IMG/VR virus record: IMGVR_UViG_3300011114_000458 | Span: 1-41,639 of that record | Length of the DNA stretch: 41,639 bases | Strand: one strand, 5' to 3' | Source: a virus | In this document: positions 25,797 through 32,339 of the stretch, piece after piece | Layout: each line of letters begins with the position of its first letter | Numbering within the stretch: position 1 is the first letter of the stretch | The notes under the pieces: generated by a model | What the model was told of the DNA's origin: nothing | Databases searched by the model: none | The model's input: only the letters and a program-made list of their open reading frames with translations | Made by a program: the position numbers and the translations under genes

Positions 25797-26084
25797 TTAA
25801 TCACGGTAACCACCTCCAGCATCTTTATATCGTTTAGCCATCAACTGGGCTTTTCTGGCTGACCATTCCCCAGCGCCTGTACCCTGCACAGCGGCGGCTT
25901 TTATGCTGTTAAAAATCCGTTTACGCAGATCAGGTTTGGTGTAGTTACCAGCTTCGTTCACTTTGGATTTAACTTCCCCGCCCTCTTTGTACTGCGTAAA
26001 GTCAGTGTCATCACGGCGCTTCTTGCGCTTGCCGGTAGGCATTTTGCTGGGGTCGATGGCCCCCATACCTCTGCTTGCTCTCAT
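25797..26084 (-). CDS. Small basic protein with YKEGGEVK motif
   Basis: 95 aa. The N-terminus is basic (MGAIDPSKMPTGKRKKRRDD), followed by YKEGGEVKSKVNEAGNYTKP and a conserved helix ending QGTGAGEWSARKAQLMAKRY. The end KDAGGGYRD recurs in similar phage proteins I remember. The KEGG variant of the A-x-GG motif lies near residue 33. The start overlaps the upstream stop by four bases. Possible roles are DNA binding or structural packing; neither is shown. Confidence 0.8.
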   Translation of the reverse strand: MRASRGMGAIDPSKMPTGKRKKRRDDTDFTQYKEGGEVKSKVNEAGNYTKPDLRKRIFNSIKAAAVQGTGAGEWSARKAQLMAKRYKDAGGGYRD

Positions 26085-26257
26085 TTAGCACCGCCTTTGG
26101 GTTTCTTGGCTAGAAAAAGCTTATCAACCATTTCTACCCGCTGGGGTTTGGTTGTAAGTTTGTCAATGATGCCAAGCCGCTTGGATTTACTTGCATCATA
26201 AAATCCAGCCTTTTTTAAAGACTGAACTACTCGCTTGACCCCTGCGGAAGTTGCCAT
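26081..26257 (-). CDS. Small basic helical protein
   Basis: 58 aa from the ATG at 26257 (MATSAGVKRVVQSLKKAGFY, then DASKSKRLGIIDKLTTKPQR). A GTG six codons upstream would extend it into the preceding gene and is less likely. It is basic, with two predicted helices and a Lys-rich tail (KKPKGGAK). Function unknown; part of the tiny-gene run. Confidence 0.7.
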   Translation of the reverse strand: MATSAGVKRVVQSLKKAGFYDASKSKRLGIIDKLTTKPQRVEMVDKLFLAKKPKGGAK

Positions 26258-26258
26258 A

Positions 26259-26837
26259 TCAGCACATCCGTCCACGGGTCTTACCCCGTTGGGCTATGCC
26301 ATCACCTCGGCTGGATGCTGAGACTGCGCCGCCTTTGGAAAATGTTGCAACAACACCCGGAGTTTCTGAACGTAATTTTTCTGCTGTTCTTTTCAAATTT
26401 TTACTTTTATCTAAATAGTTTTGTTTTTTTATAAAGTTACTTATTTCTGATTCCGTTTTACTTTGTGATTCTGCTTTTTTTATTGCATTATCTCTTGTGA
26501 AATCTAAAAAAGCTTTTTCTGATGCAGCCTTTTCCGCATCAGAACCAACATATGTTTCGCGACTAGGTGAGGGAGCGTTTCTACGAGTCAGCCCCTGCTG
26601 CTTGTTCATGTAGTCCCGCAAAGATAAACCAGATTTTTCCAATTCTTCTTTGGTGACTATCGGTGTTTTTTTAGTTAGCGTTCCCGCAGCTACGGGTCTT
26701 CCATCCATGCCGGGCGCAGCTACCGGTTTTACACCCGGTTTTTCATCCGGTTTTAGACTAGCAACAGAAGCCAGCGCTCTAGTGCGGGTCTCCGCATCAA
26801 TGTTTGAGTTTTCGTTTTCTTCAATATCTTGAGCCAT
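26259..26837 (-). CDS. Basic protein with SKGG and GDGIAQRGKTRGRMC tail
   Basis: 192 aa; ATG start with AGGAGAA upstream. The sequence is charged and helix-rich (KAFLDFTRDNAIKKAESQSK, FIKKQNYLDKSKNLKRTAEK), with a disordered Pro-rich N-terminal third. It ends FSKGGAVSASSRGDGIAQRG, then KTRGRMC, a tail it shares with the 120-aa protein two genes upstream. The last residue is cysteine. The tail may be an assembly tag or a DNA-binding patch; this is inference. Confidence 0.78.
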   Translation of the reverse strand: MAQDIEENENSNIDAETRTRALASVASLKPDEKPGVKPVAAPGMDGRPVAAGTLTKKTPIVTKEELEKSGLSLRDYMNKQQGLTRRNAPSPSRETYVGSDAEKAASEKAFLDFTRDNAIKKAESQSKTESEISNFIKKQNYLDKSKNLKRTAEKLRSETPGVVATFSKGGAVSASSRGDGIAQRGKTRGRMC

Positions 26838-26846
26838 GTCATTCTC

Positions 26847-27311
26847 CTAGCAGGGCATGCCGCCCTTGTTCATTTTGATCTGTGTGGCTTTGGTTTTACC
26901 TTTGGAGGCAACACCATCAGCAGCACGGACAAAACCGCCAGTTGCCATCTTGGTCATGCCGCCCTTGTTCATCATGCCTTTGCCATCACCAATAAAGGAA
27001 GGTTTGCCATCTTTCATGGGCATCCCGCCGCCAGCCATTTTTTTGGTCATGCCGCCCATGTTCATGGCAGAGTTCTTCATCATCTTGCCATCAGGCATCT
27101 TGTGCATACCTTCTTTTTTATTAGCCATCATTGCCATGAAACCGGGGTTCATTTTCGTAGCCATATCACCACCTTTTGAGAAAGATTTGCCTTTGTCGGC
27201 GTTAGAAAAATCCTTGCCCACGGACTGTGGGATACCTACCTTCTTGGCAAAGCCCGGATTGTGAGCTATTGCTTCCATAAAGTTGTGCTGTTTCTTGCTG
27301 GAGCTTGGCAT
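26847..27311 (-). CDS. Lys/Met/Gly-rich small protein (MPSxSKKQHNFM family)
   Basis: 154 aa. The N-terminus (MPSSSKKQHNFMEAIAHNPG, then FAKKVGIPQSVGKDF) belongs to a small protein family I have seen in many phages. The rest is Lys/Met/Gly-rich with repeated KGG/TGG motifs (FSKGGDM, MNKGGMTKMATGGFVRAADG, MNKGGMPC) and ends in cysteine. Its stop runs into the SD of the next gene (TGCTAGGAGAAT). Function unknown. Confidence 0.8.
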   Translation of the reverse strand: MPSSSKKQHNFMEAIAHNPGFAKKVGIPQSVGKDFSNADKGKSFSKGGDMATKMNPGFMAMMANKKEGMHKMPDGKMMKNSAMNMGGMTKKMAGGGMPMKDGKPSFIGDGKGMMNKGGMTKMATGGFVRAADGVASKGKTKATQIKMNKGGMPC

Positions 27312-27674
27312 TTAGCACATCCGACCTTTGGTCTTGCCACGCTGGGCTATGCCGTCTGCTGACTTGACGTAGCCACCTTTGGCGTATTTCTTAGCTGGTA
27401 TCAATTTTCCAGAAGGCATGGAGTTAAAAAACTGTCGTTCAGCTTCTTCAAACGCAGACGTTCCGGGGGTGAAGCCAAAGCTTTTAACTTTGTCAGTTAT
27501 TGCTTTTGGTACGATACGTTTCCCATCTCTTTCAGCATCGGCTCCTGCGGAATTAAATTTGGGAGTTAAGTACGATGGCCCCCCGTCCCTCTCAGCATTG
27601 GCGGCTTCGGAATTAAGTTTAGGAGATGTATAAACCCCATCTCTTTCAGTTTCGTATGATGCTTTTGTTGCCAC
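27312..27674 (-). CDS. Small protein with YAKGG and ADGIAQRGKTKGRMC tail, GTG start
   Basis: 120 aa, read from a GTG (27672-27674) with AGGAG about seven bases upstream. The N-terminal part repeats the pattern ERDGVYTSPKLNSEAANAER / ERDGGPSYLTPKFNSAGADA. The middle has AITDKVKSFGFTPGTSAFEE, then the C-terminus YAKGGYVKSADGIAQRGKTK plus GRMC. The gene abuts the next one directly. The shared tail links it to the 192-aa protein; both end in Met-Cys. Confidence 0.78.
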   Translation of the reverse strand: MATKASYETERDGVYTSPKLNSEAANAERDGGPSYLTPKFNSAGADAERDGKRIVPKAITDKVKSFGFTPGTSAFEEAERQFFNSMPSGKLIPAKKYAKGGYVKSADGIAQRGKTKGRMC

Positions 27675-27683
27675 AATATTCTC

Positions 27684-27941
27684 CTAGCATTTCCATCTTG
27701 CAAGAGCCGCTGCTTTGCGGGTTGGTTTGCCTTTTTCGTCTTTCATTGGCCCCGGCATACCGCTCATCCGCGCACAGAATGAATCTTTGCGGGGGCCACC
27801 TTGGGGCTGGGGAGCCTTGAGGTTGCTGCCAGTTGCTGCGTTGTACTTGGCCCTGCCCTTGGCAGTCAGACCCGCACCCTGAGAGATCGGTAGCTTTTCG
27901 CCCCGACCCACAGAGAGAACCGGGCCTTTCTTCTTAGCCAT
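27684..27941 (-). CDS. Small basic conserved phage protein ending in Cys
   Basis: 85 aa: KKKGPVLSVGRGEKLPISQG, AGLTAKGRAKYNAATGSNLK, then APQPQGGPRKDSFCARMSGM and TRKAAALARWKC. This is a widely distributed small phage family (perhaps DUF6321, from memory), basic and Gly/Lys-rich, and often near capsid genes. It overlaps its upstream neighbour by eight bases. The stop and the next SD form TGCTAGGAGAAT. Function unknown; nucleic-acid binding is plausible from charge. Confidence 0.85.
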   Translation of the reverse strand: MAKKKGPVLSVGRGEKLPISQGAGLTAKGRAKYNAATGSNLKAPQPQGGPRKDSFCARMSGMPGPMKDEKGKPTRKAAALARWKC

Positions 27942-28239
27942 AGAAAATTGTGACTGAACCGATGTTCGTCACATCTCCGTAGACATTGGTGGCACACAAC
28001 ACACCTTCACCGGGAAGTAGCAGGTAGGTGGGCTGCGTAGCAGAAGCCACGGTGTTTAGCGTTAGAACGGTTGTGCCAGATGCACCGCCATCTTTAAACA
28101 CCACACTTCCTGCCGTTGCCGCTGGAACAATGTAAACAGCCTTAATTCTTGTTCTACCAAGAGCAGTCGGTGTTTGATTGGTAAACTGCCCGTCAGCGGT
28201 TAAGGGGACACTCGCTAGTACATCAGTTTGCATCGCCAT
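27934..28239 (-). CDS. Small beta-rich head/decoration-type protein
   Basis: 101 aa (MQTDVLASVPLTADGQFTNQ, TRIKAVYIVPAATAGSVVFK, and LLLPGEGVLCATNVYGDVTN). Alternating hydrophobic strands suggest a compact beta sandwich, as in phage decoration proteins. It lies between the 139-aa protein and the basic-protein run. The family is one of several small uncharacterised virion proteins. Confidence 0.75.
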   Translation of the reverse strand: MAMQTDVLASVPLTADGQFTNQTPTALGRTRIKAVYIVPAATAGSVVFKDGGASGTTVLTLNTVASATQPTYLLLPGEGVLCATNVYGDVTNIGSVTIFYG

Positions 28240-28252
28240 GAGATGCTCCTAA

Positions 28253-28672
28253 TTAAGCTGTGCGTGTAAACACGTAGGCTGTTGCGCTAGAGAACATCAG
28301 CGTGAACCGAGCCAAGCCTGTGACACCGGAGGCCACTGTCAGGTCACCAAACGAGCCGGGGGTGTCAGCGGCAGCAGTGGACAGGATGCCGTTAACTGCT
28401 ACAACGATAGTCACAGTAGATGCGCCTGCTGTGTTGTCAATGTACAGGTCAAGGGTAGTGCCTTGCGTTGCACCCAGTGCTGCACCAAGCAGCGTACCAG
28501 TGGGTAGGGTAATGGCAGTTGCGGCTGCGGAGGTTGAGGTGATGTAGCCAGTTGCTACCTGTGCTGCGGTAGCCGTTGCTGTGGAATTAATTGCATTGGA
28601 GGCGGTAACTTGATGCCCATCAATGAAGCCATTTTGGGATGTGACGGGGCCATTAAACGTGGTACGTGCCAT
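28253..28672 (-). CDS. Small beta-rich virion protein (decoration-like)
   Basis: 139 aa (TTFNGPVTSQNGFIDGHQVT, TGYITSTSAAATAITLPTGT, LDLYIDNTAGASTVTIVVAV). Its Thr/Ala/Gly-rich strands fit head decoration or tail-surface proteins. It is the first gene after the terminator downstream of the major capsid gene, with a possible promoter in between, so it may be expressed apart from capsid. Confidence 0.75.
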   Translation of the reverse strand: MARTTFNGPVTSQNGFIDGHQVTASNAINSTATATAAQVATGYITSTSAAATAITLPTGTLLGAALGATQGTTLDLYIDNTAGASTVTIVVAVNGILSTAAADTPGSFGDLTVASGVTGLARFTLMFSSATAYVFTRTA

Positions 28673-28695
28673 GATTTTTCCTTACATACAAGTTA

Positions 28696-28740
28696 GGCGC
28701 ATTAGTCTGTATGTCGTCAGCCGGGGCTGTCTAATGCACC
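28696..28740. repeat. Inverted repeat downstream of the capsid terminator
   Basis: GCATTAG at 28699-28705 is matched by CTAATGC at 28731-28737, with a further small stem (CAGCC...GGCTG) between them. It lies in the leader of the 139-aa gene. The half site CATTAGAC also occurs in the divergent control region (37162-37169). A protein site or an RNA leader structure are both possible. Confidence 0.4.
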
Positions 28741-28760
28741 GGAAAGCCCGGATTGCCTGC

Positions 28761-28789
28761 AATATACACTAAAAAGAAAGGGAGCGCAA
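28761..28789 (-). promoter_or_regulatory. Possible leftward promoter after the capsid gene
   Basis: On the - strand TTGCGC (28789-28784) and TATATT (28766-28761) are 17 bases apart. The -35 matches only TTG well and lies inside the terminator hairpin, so the call is weak. If real, it lets the decoration genes restart after capsid termination. Confidence 0.25.
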
Positions 28790-28800
28790 GCCCCCTTTCT
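28771..28800 (-). terminator. Rho-independent terminator after the major capsid gene
   Basis: On the - strand AGAAAGGGGGC, loop TTGC, then GCTCCCTTTCT forms an 11-bp stem with one G-U pair, followed by TTTT and A. It lies 9 bases after the major capsid stop. Placement right after capsid suggests that the capsid transcript is limited or separated from the genes downstream. Confidence 0.75.
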
Positions 28801-28808
28801 TATCTACA

Positions 28809-29720
28809 TCAAGACGTTCCGGGGCTTCCAAAGATGCCAAGTGGGTCGCTCCAGCCAAAGCTGTAACGCTCACGGCTCTTGTAACGCACATTTCCGGTGT
28901 CAAAATCACCATCCATTGAGTTTGCCAACGCTGCACGTTCAAAATGCTTCAGGCCGTTAGGCACATCGGTCATCAGGAACCATGCATTGGTATCAGTCAA
29001 GAAGTGGTTAATGCAATACCCTTGTGGGATAGAGCCGTTGTTCTTCAAGGCGTTGATATCGTTGTCAGCAGTGCCAACACGTAGATTGGTTTCCAGCAAG
29101 CGGGTTGCAGTGAACTGCAATGCTGGCGGGATGACCAATTTTTTGGGCTGTGCTGCGATCAGAAGACCGCGCTCATCAGTCCAAGCAGCGATTTGAATAA
29201 CTGCGTTTTCCAACGAAGTCTCATTCAAATCAGCGGCTGTAGCAGGGCGATTGCTGTTGGTTCCACCAGACACCAGAGGGTGCGAAGTAGAAATTAAAGC
29301 AACTCCGTCACCACCCACATATGCGCTACTAAAAGCGTTGTTTAGGGTAGATGCAGCTTTGACCTGCTTGGTGTACGCCATTGCACGGGCCAGAGCCTTG
29401 GTGTAACGGGCAGACAGCGAGTCATACAGGTTGTCCTCAACAGCCTCTTCAGTGATGGAGAAGCCAAGAGCGATAGTCTCGTGGTTGTACCGAGCTGTAA
29501 ACGCTTCCTGTGCATTGTCATAAGCAATGGCAGAACCCTCGTTTTTGACTGGTGCAGCGGAGAATCCCGACAGCTTGGTCTCTTCTTCAAAAGAACGCTC
29601 TGATTTTTCAGTCTCATAAATCTCTTTATGTTCCTGTTGGTAGGTTGTGTATTCCAAACCAAACAAAGCGTTCAGACCGGGAAGGAGTTCCTTCAGTAGT
29701 TGTGCGCGTGAAATAGCCAT
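28809..29720 (-). CDS. Major capsid protein (HK97 fold, Mu gpT-like)
   Basis: 303 aa, start after a clear ribosome site. It has an N-terminal charged arm (LFGLEYTTYQQEHKEIYETE), the region HETIALGFSITEEAVEDNLY, the loop ISTSHPLVSGGTNSNRPATA, and a C-terminal A-domain ending YKSRERYSFGWSDPLGIFGS. This pattern matches Mu gpT-type major head proteins. There is no N-terminal protease domain, and a scaffold gene is encoded three genes upstream, fitting procapsid assembly. It is followed by a strong terminator, as expected for the most abundant virion protein. Confidence 0.85.
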   Translation of the reverse strand: MAISRAQLLKELLPGLNALFGLEYTTYQQEHKEIYETEKSERSFEEETKLSGFSAAPVKNEGSAIAYDNAQEAFTARYNHETIALGFSITEEAVEDNLYDSLSARYTKALARAMAYTKQVKAASTLNNAFSSAYVGGDGVALISTSHPLVSGGTNSNRPATAADLNETSLENAVIQIAAWTDERGLLIAAQPKKLVIPPALQFTATRLLETNLRVGTADNDINALKNNGSIPQGYCINHFLTDTNAWFLMTDVPNGLKHFERAALANSMDGDFDTGNVRYKSRERYSFGWSDPLGIFGSPGTS

Positions 29721-29732
29721 GATTTATGCTCC

Positions 29733-30338
29733 TTATACGCCGGTTGAGTTGTTGTACTGATGCATAGTCGCATTGATTTTCACGATTACCTCGGGAAAAT
29801 TGTCAGCAGCCGTAGCGGTGTCCCGCACCACATCAATAATACGAATAGGCAACGTGTTGGTTGTTGCAGTAGAGTCCAAAAGAGCCACGGCTGAGTTACC
29901 AGTCGTAGTTGAACCTGCGTTCTGTACCAACGTGGCGTTATTTCCGATGGAGGTAATACCCACACCAGAGATAACAGTTGTGCCAGACACGACCGCCACT
30001 TGGAACAGCGTATCGGGATCATCAGCGACCACAGCGAAGATTTTAGTCCCCGAAGCAATTGCCTGACTAGCTGGATAGAACTGTTGCTGCTGGATTTGCC
30101 CAGTTGAACTGTTGGTAAAACTCACACCCATAAACACACCGCAAGGCGTGGCAGTGGTTGTGCCCGTGTCTTTTTGGATTGTGCCGTCAGAAATGCGTTT
30201 TACCAAGTCACCAAAGAAAATGTTTGTGGCATAACCACTTGCAATTTCCATCAAGCGGGTTGCACCCGCAAATACCTGTCCACCGATTAGGTTTACAGGC
30301 TTTAGACCGTAAGGGGCCGAGACTGTAGGATAAGCCAT
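29733..30338 (-). CDS. Head-associated structural protein
   Basis: 201 aa (MAYPTVSAPYGLKPVNLIGG, QVFAGATRLMEIASGYATNI, FFGDLVKRISDG). The beginning is a highly recognisable one in marine and freshwater podophages, where the protein is encoded beside the capsid gene and annotated as structural. The rest is beta-rich and Thr/Val-rich. It lies 12 bases from the capsid gene. A decoration or stabilisation role is likely but inferred. Confidence 0.8.
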   Translation of the reverse strand: MAYPTVSAPYGLKPVNLIGGQVFAGATRLMEIASGYATNIFFGDLVKRISDGTIQKDTGTTTATPCGVFMGVSFTNSSTGQIQQQQFYPASQAIASGTKIFAVVADDPDTLFQVAVVSGTTVISGVGITSIGNNATLVQNAGSTTTGNSAVALLDSTATTNTLPIRIIDVVRDTATAADNFPEVIVKINATMHQYNNSTGV

Positions 30339-30350
30339 TTAAAACTCCTG

Positions 30351-30800
30351 TTATTTAGAACCAGAACCAAATCCTTGTCCACGAGTGCTTGTAGATTTTC
30401 GGTCTGCAAACAGAGGCATACGAGGGTCGTTGTTCCGCATAAAACTATTATCCACTGACTCCATCTGCTCAGATGCGTGTTTGTCATAGTACTGCTTTCG
30501 GGCCTCTGTGCGGTCGGATGGCTGTTTGCATAGCATCAGTCCACCGATTTCCACATTGCCGTTGGCACTACCAACAATCATCAGTTCAGGATGGTCTACT
30601 GCTTTTACTGGCTCCCAACCATCTCGCATTTGGCGAGATACATTGGTGTGGTGTGCTGTTCCGTTTACATGCGTTGCAATCCAACGGAACGAGTACCCCG
30701 GTTCAGGAGTCGGGTCTGGCAGTGAAGAGGGCGGTACATAGACCGTCCGTGCATTTTTATCGCGTGACACTAGGTCGCGGGGGGTACGAGTATCAGCCAT
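30351..30800 (-). CDS. Conserved head-module protein of unknown function
   Basis: 149 aa (ADTRTPRDLVSRDKNARTVY, WIATHVNGTAHHTNVSRQMR, DGWEPVKAVDHPEL). A conserved core around GYSFRWIAT...WEPV...VEIGGLMLCKQP and a C-terminal helix QYYDKHASEQMESVDNSFMR can be seen. Similar proteins lie between scaffold and capsid in related phages. It overlaps the scaffold gene by eight bases. Function unknown. Confidence 0.75.
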   Translation of the reverse strand: MADTRTPRDLVSRDKNARTVYVPPSSLPDPTPEPGYSFRWIATHVNGTAHHTNVSRQMRDGWEPVKAVDHPELMIVGSANGNVEIGGLMLCKQPSDRTEARKQYYDKHASEQMESVDNSFMRNNDPRMPLFADRKSTSTRGQGFGSGSK

Positions 30801-31713
30801 TTTGATTCTCCAGTTTAGCTACTTGAACAGCATATTGTTGAGGGGTTAGTCCAAACTTTTTCGCCAACGCCATCTGCGTTAGTGTAAGTTGAACTTTCTT
30901 TGGCCCTGACGAACGAGTCGCCGAGGCTACAACAGATGAAGGTCGAGTGCTTTTTGCTTCACGCCCCCCAAATGATTCTGGGAAGGTGCTCCGCATCCGG
31001 GCATCAATACGTTCAAAATACTCATCCGAGCGGGGATCTACCCCCGAATTCACTAATTTTTGATGCAGCCCTAGTGAAAAGCTGGTTAATTCTTCGTTCC
31101 CCGGAGCGCCAAACCACTGGTTTTTTGCTTGCCAGCGCAAGGTTTTATCATCAGGTTCTACCGCTACAGGTTCTGATTTCCGTATTTGTACACTATCTGA
31201 AGCCGTTTGTAAAGGGGTTGGCCTAAAATTTTGGGCTGAAATCATTTTCAGCTTTGCATCGGTCAACGCCTCCTGTGCCGCAATGATAGCATCAGTATCA
31301 AAAGCCTCCTGTGCTGCCTTGTAGTTACGCCTTGCAGTCTCAAGTTCACTGCCAACCGCCTGTTTTACGGTTTCTGCGTACTGTTGAGCACCATTATTGG
31401 CGTAATTCTTTAGCTGCCGGTTCTCATCTAGCAACTGTTGGGCAAGATTCTCAAGTTCTTGCTTTTCTCGGATCGTAGACTCTTTGGCACGGCGTTCGTC
31501 GTGTCGGGCATGGGTCAATTCCTTGATCCTACCCTTTACTTTGTCCGAATAGGAGTTAATTTCCTCATCTGTGGGGTCTTCAACGGGGCGGTCAAGGGCT
31601 TGTCGGCCTCTGTCTTGGGCTGGAGTGTCATCTACAACCTCAATTTCAACCTCAATCTCTTTTTCATCAGCTTTCGCTGCAATTTCATCAGGAAATTCAA
31701 ATTTTTCAGCCAT
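30793..31713 (-). CDS. Scaffolding protein
   Basis: 306 aa. An acidic N-terminus (FEFPDEIAAKADEKEIEVEI) is followed by a long coiled-coil (about residues 60-160: KGRIKELTHARHDERRAKES, LLDENRQLKNYANNGAQQYA). A Lys/Arg-rich helical C-terminus ends it (KKVQLTLTQMALAKKFGLTP, QQYAVQVAK), the usual capsid-binding end. Highly charged, helical and placed between portal and capsid, it matches phage scaffold proteins in composition and position. Confidence 0.82.
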   Translation of the reverse strand: MAEKFEFPDEIAAKADEKEIEVEIEVVDDTPAQDRGRQALDRPVEDPTDEEINSYSDKVKGRIKELTHARHDERRAKESTIREKQELENLAQQLLDENRQLKNYANNGAQQYAETVKQAVGSELETARRNYKAAQEAFDTDAIIAAQEALTDAKLKMISAQNFRPTPLQTASDSVQIRKSEPVAVEPDDKTLRWQAKNQWFGAPGNEELTSFSLGLHQKLVNSGVDPRSDEYFERIDARMRSTFPESFGGREAKSTRPSSVVASATRSSGPKKVQLTLTQMALAKKFGLTPQQYAVQVAKLENQNG

Positions 31714-31723
31714 TTTTTACTCC

Positions 31724-32152
31724 TTATGCACGCGATAGACCGCGCGGATCTTGAACAACAGCATCTACTTGGTCATCATTAAGCAGACGGAACTCTTTGC
31801 CGTAGATTTTGAAGCGTGTACCAGAGTATGTACGCACCAAAACAAAATCTCCAGCCTTACACCATGCACCACCGGGGAACTTGGCCTGATCTTTGTACGC
31901 ATCCGGGCCTATTTTTACAACAAAGAGCACGGTGGTGGCGTGTTCCTCTTGCCGCATGTAGGGATCAGCTTTGACAATGCTGGAATTCTCAAAGGTTTTC
32001 TCTACATCAGGCACAACACACAACAATTTCCAACCTGTGGGGTCAGGCAACTGTGTGGCTTTCTCTTCTTGGGACGCATCTTCATTAGGGTTTTCCCTAG
32101 GTTGAATGGTTTTTGGCAAACTAATGCCGGGTGGAAGAATCAGATTATTCAT
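31724..32152 (-). CDS. GroES-like co-chaperonin (Cpn10)
   Basis: 142 aa from the ATG at 32152; a TTG reading ten codons longer has no good ribosome site. The Cpn10 fold is visible from PTGWKLLCVVPD (about residue 38) to the end. The mobile loop would be VEKTFENSSIVKADPYMRQE (50-69), and the closing strands AGDFVLVRTYSGTRFKIYGK, then EFRLLNDDQVDAVV. The fold is known from bacterial GroES and T4 gp31. The phage protein would cap host GroEL and fold capsid proteins too large for the normal cage. It lies directly before the scaffold gene, which supports that role. Confidence 0.75.
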   Translation of the reverse strand: MNNLILPPGISLPKTIQPRENPNEDASQEEKATQLPDPTGWKLLCVVPDVEKTFENSSIVKADPYMRQEEHATTVLFVVKIGPDAYKDQAKFPGGAWCKAGDFVLVRTYSGTRFKIYGKEFRLLNDDQVDAVVQDPRGLSRA

Positions 32153-32339
32153 CGGCTCTTTCTGCTTTCTCAGCAAGGTCAATTAAATAACGCTCTGCAA
32201 GAGCAAGACCTTGAATAGTCCCGCAGAGTTTTTGGTACTCTTCAAAATTGCGACAAGCGCCCCCCGCTAAGTCATCGGCGTAGTTGTTCATGTCGGTACG
32301 AATCTTTTCGCGCAGTACCCGCACAAAATCTTGAATCAT
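32145..32339 (-). CDS. Small acidic helical protein next to portal
   Basis: 64 aa: MIQDFVRVLREKIRTDMNNY, ADDLAGGACRNFEEYQKLCG, then TIQGLALAERYLIDLAEKAE. It is mostly alpha-helical, acidic at both ends, with a LALAERYLIDLAE helix. It overlaps the portal stop by four bases and the co-chaperonin start by eight. Proteins of this type (IxGLALAERYLxDLxE) commonly follow phage portal genes. Function unknown. Confidence 0.75.
   Translation of the reverse strand: MIQDFVRVLREKIRTDMNNYADDLAGGACRNFEEYQKLCGTIQGLALAERYLIDLAEKAERADE

Noticed and set aside
32153-32182. TTG start ten codons before the co-chaperonin ATG
   Set aside because: The extension lies inside the 64-aa gene and has no better ribosome site.
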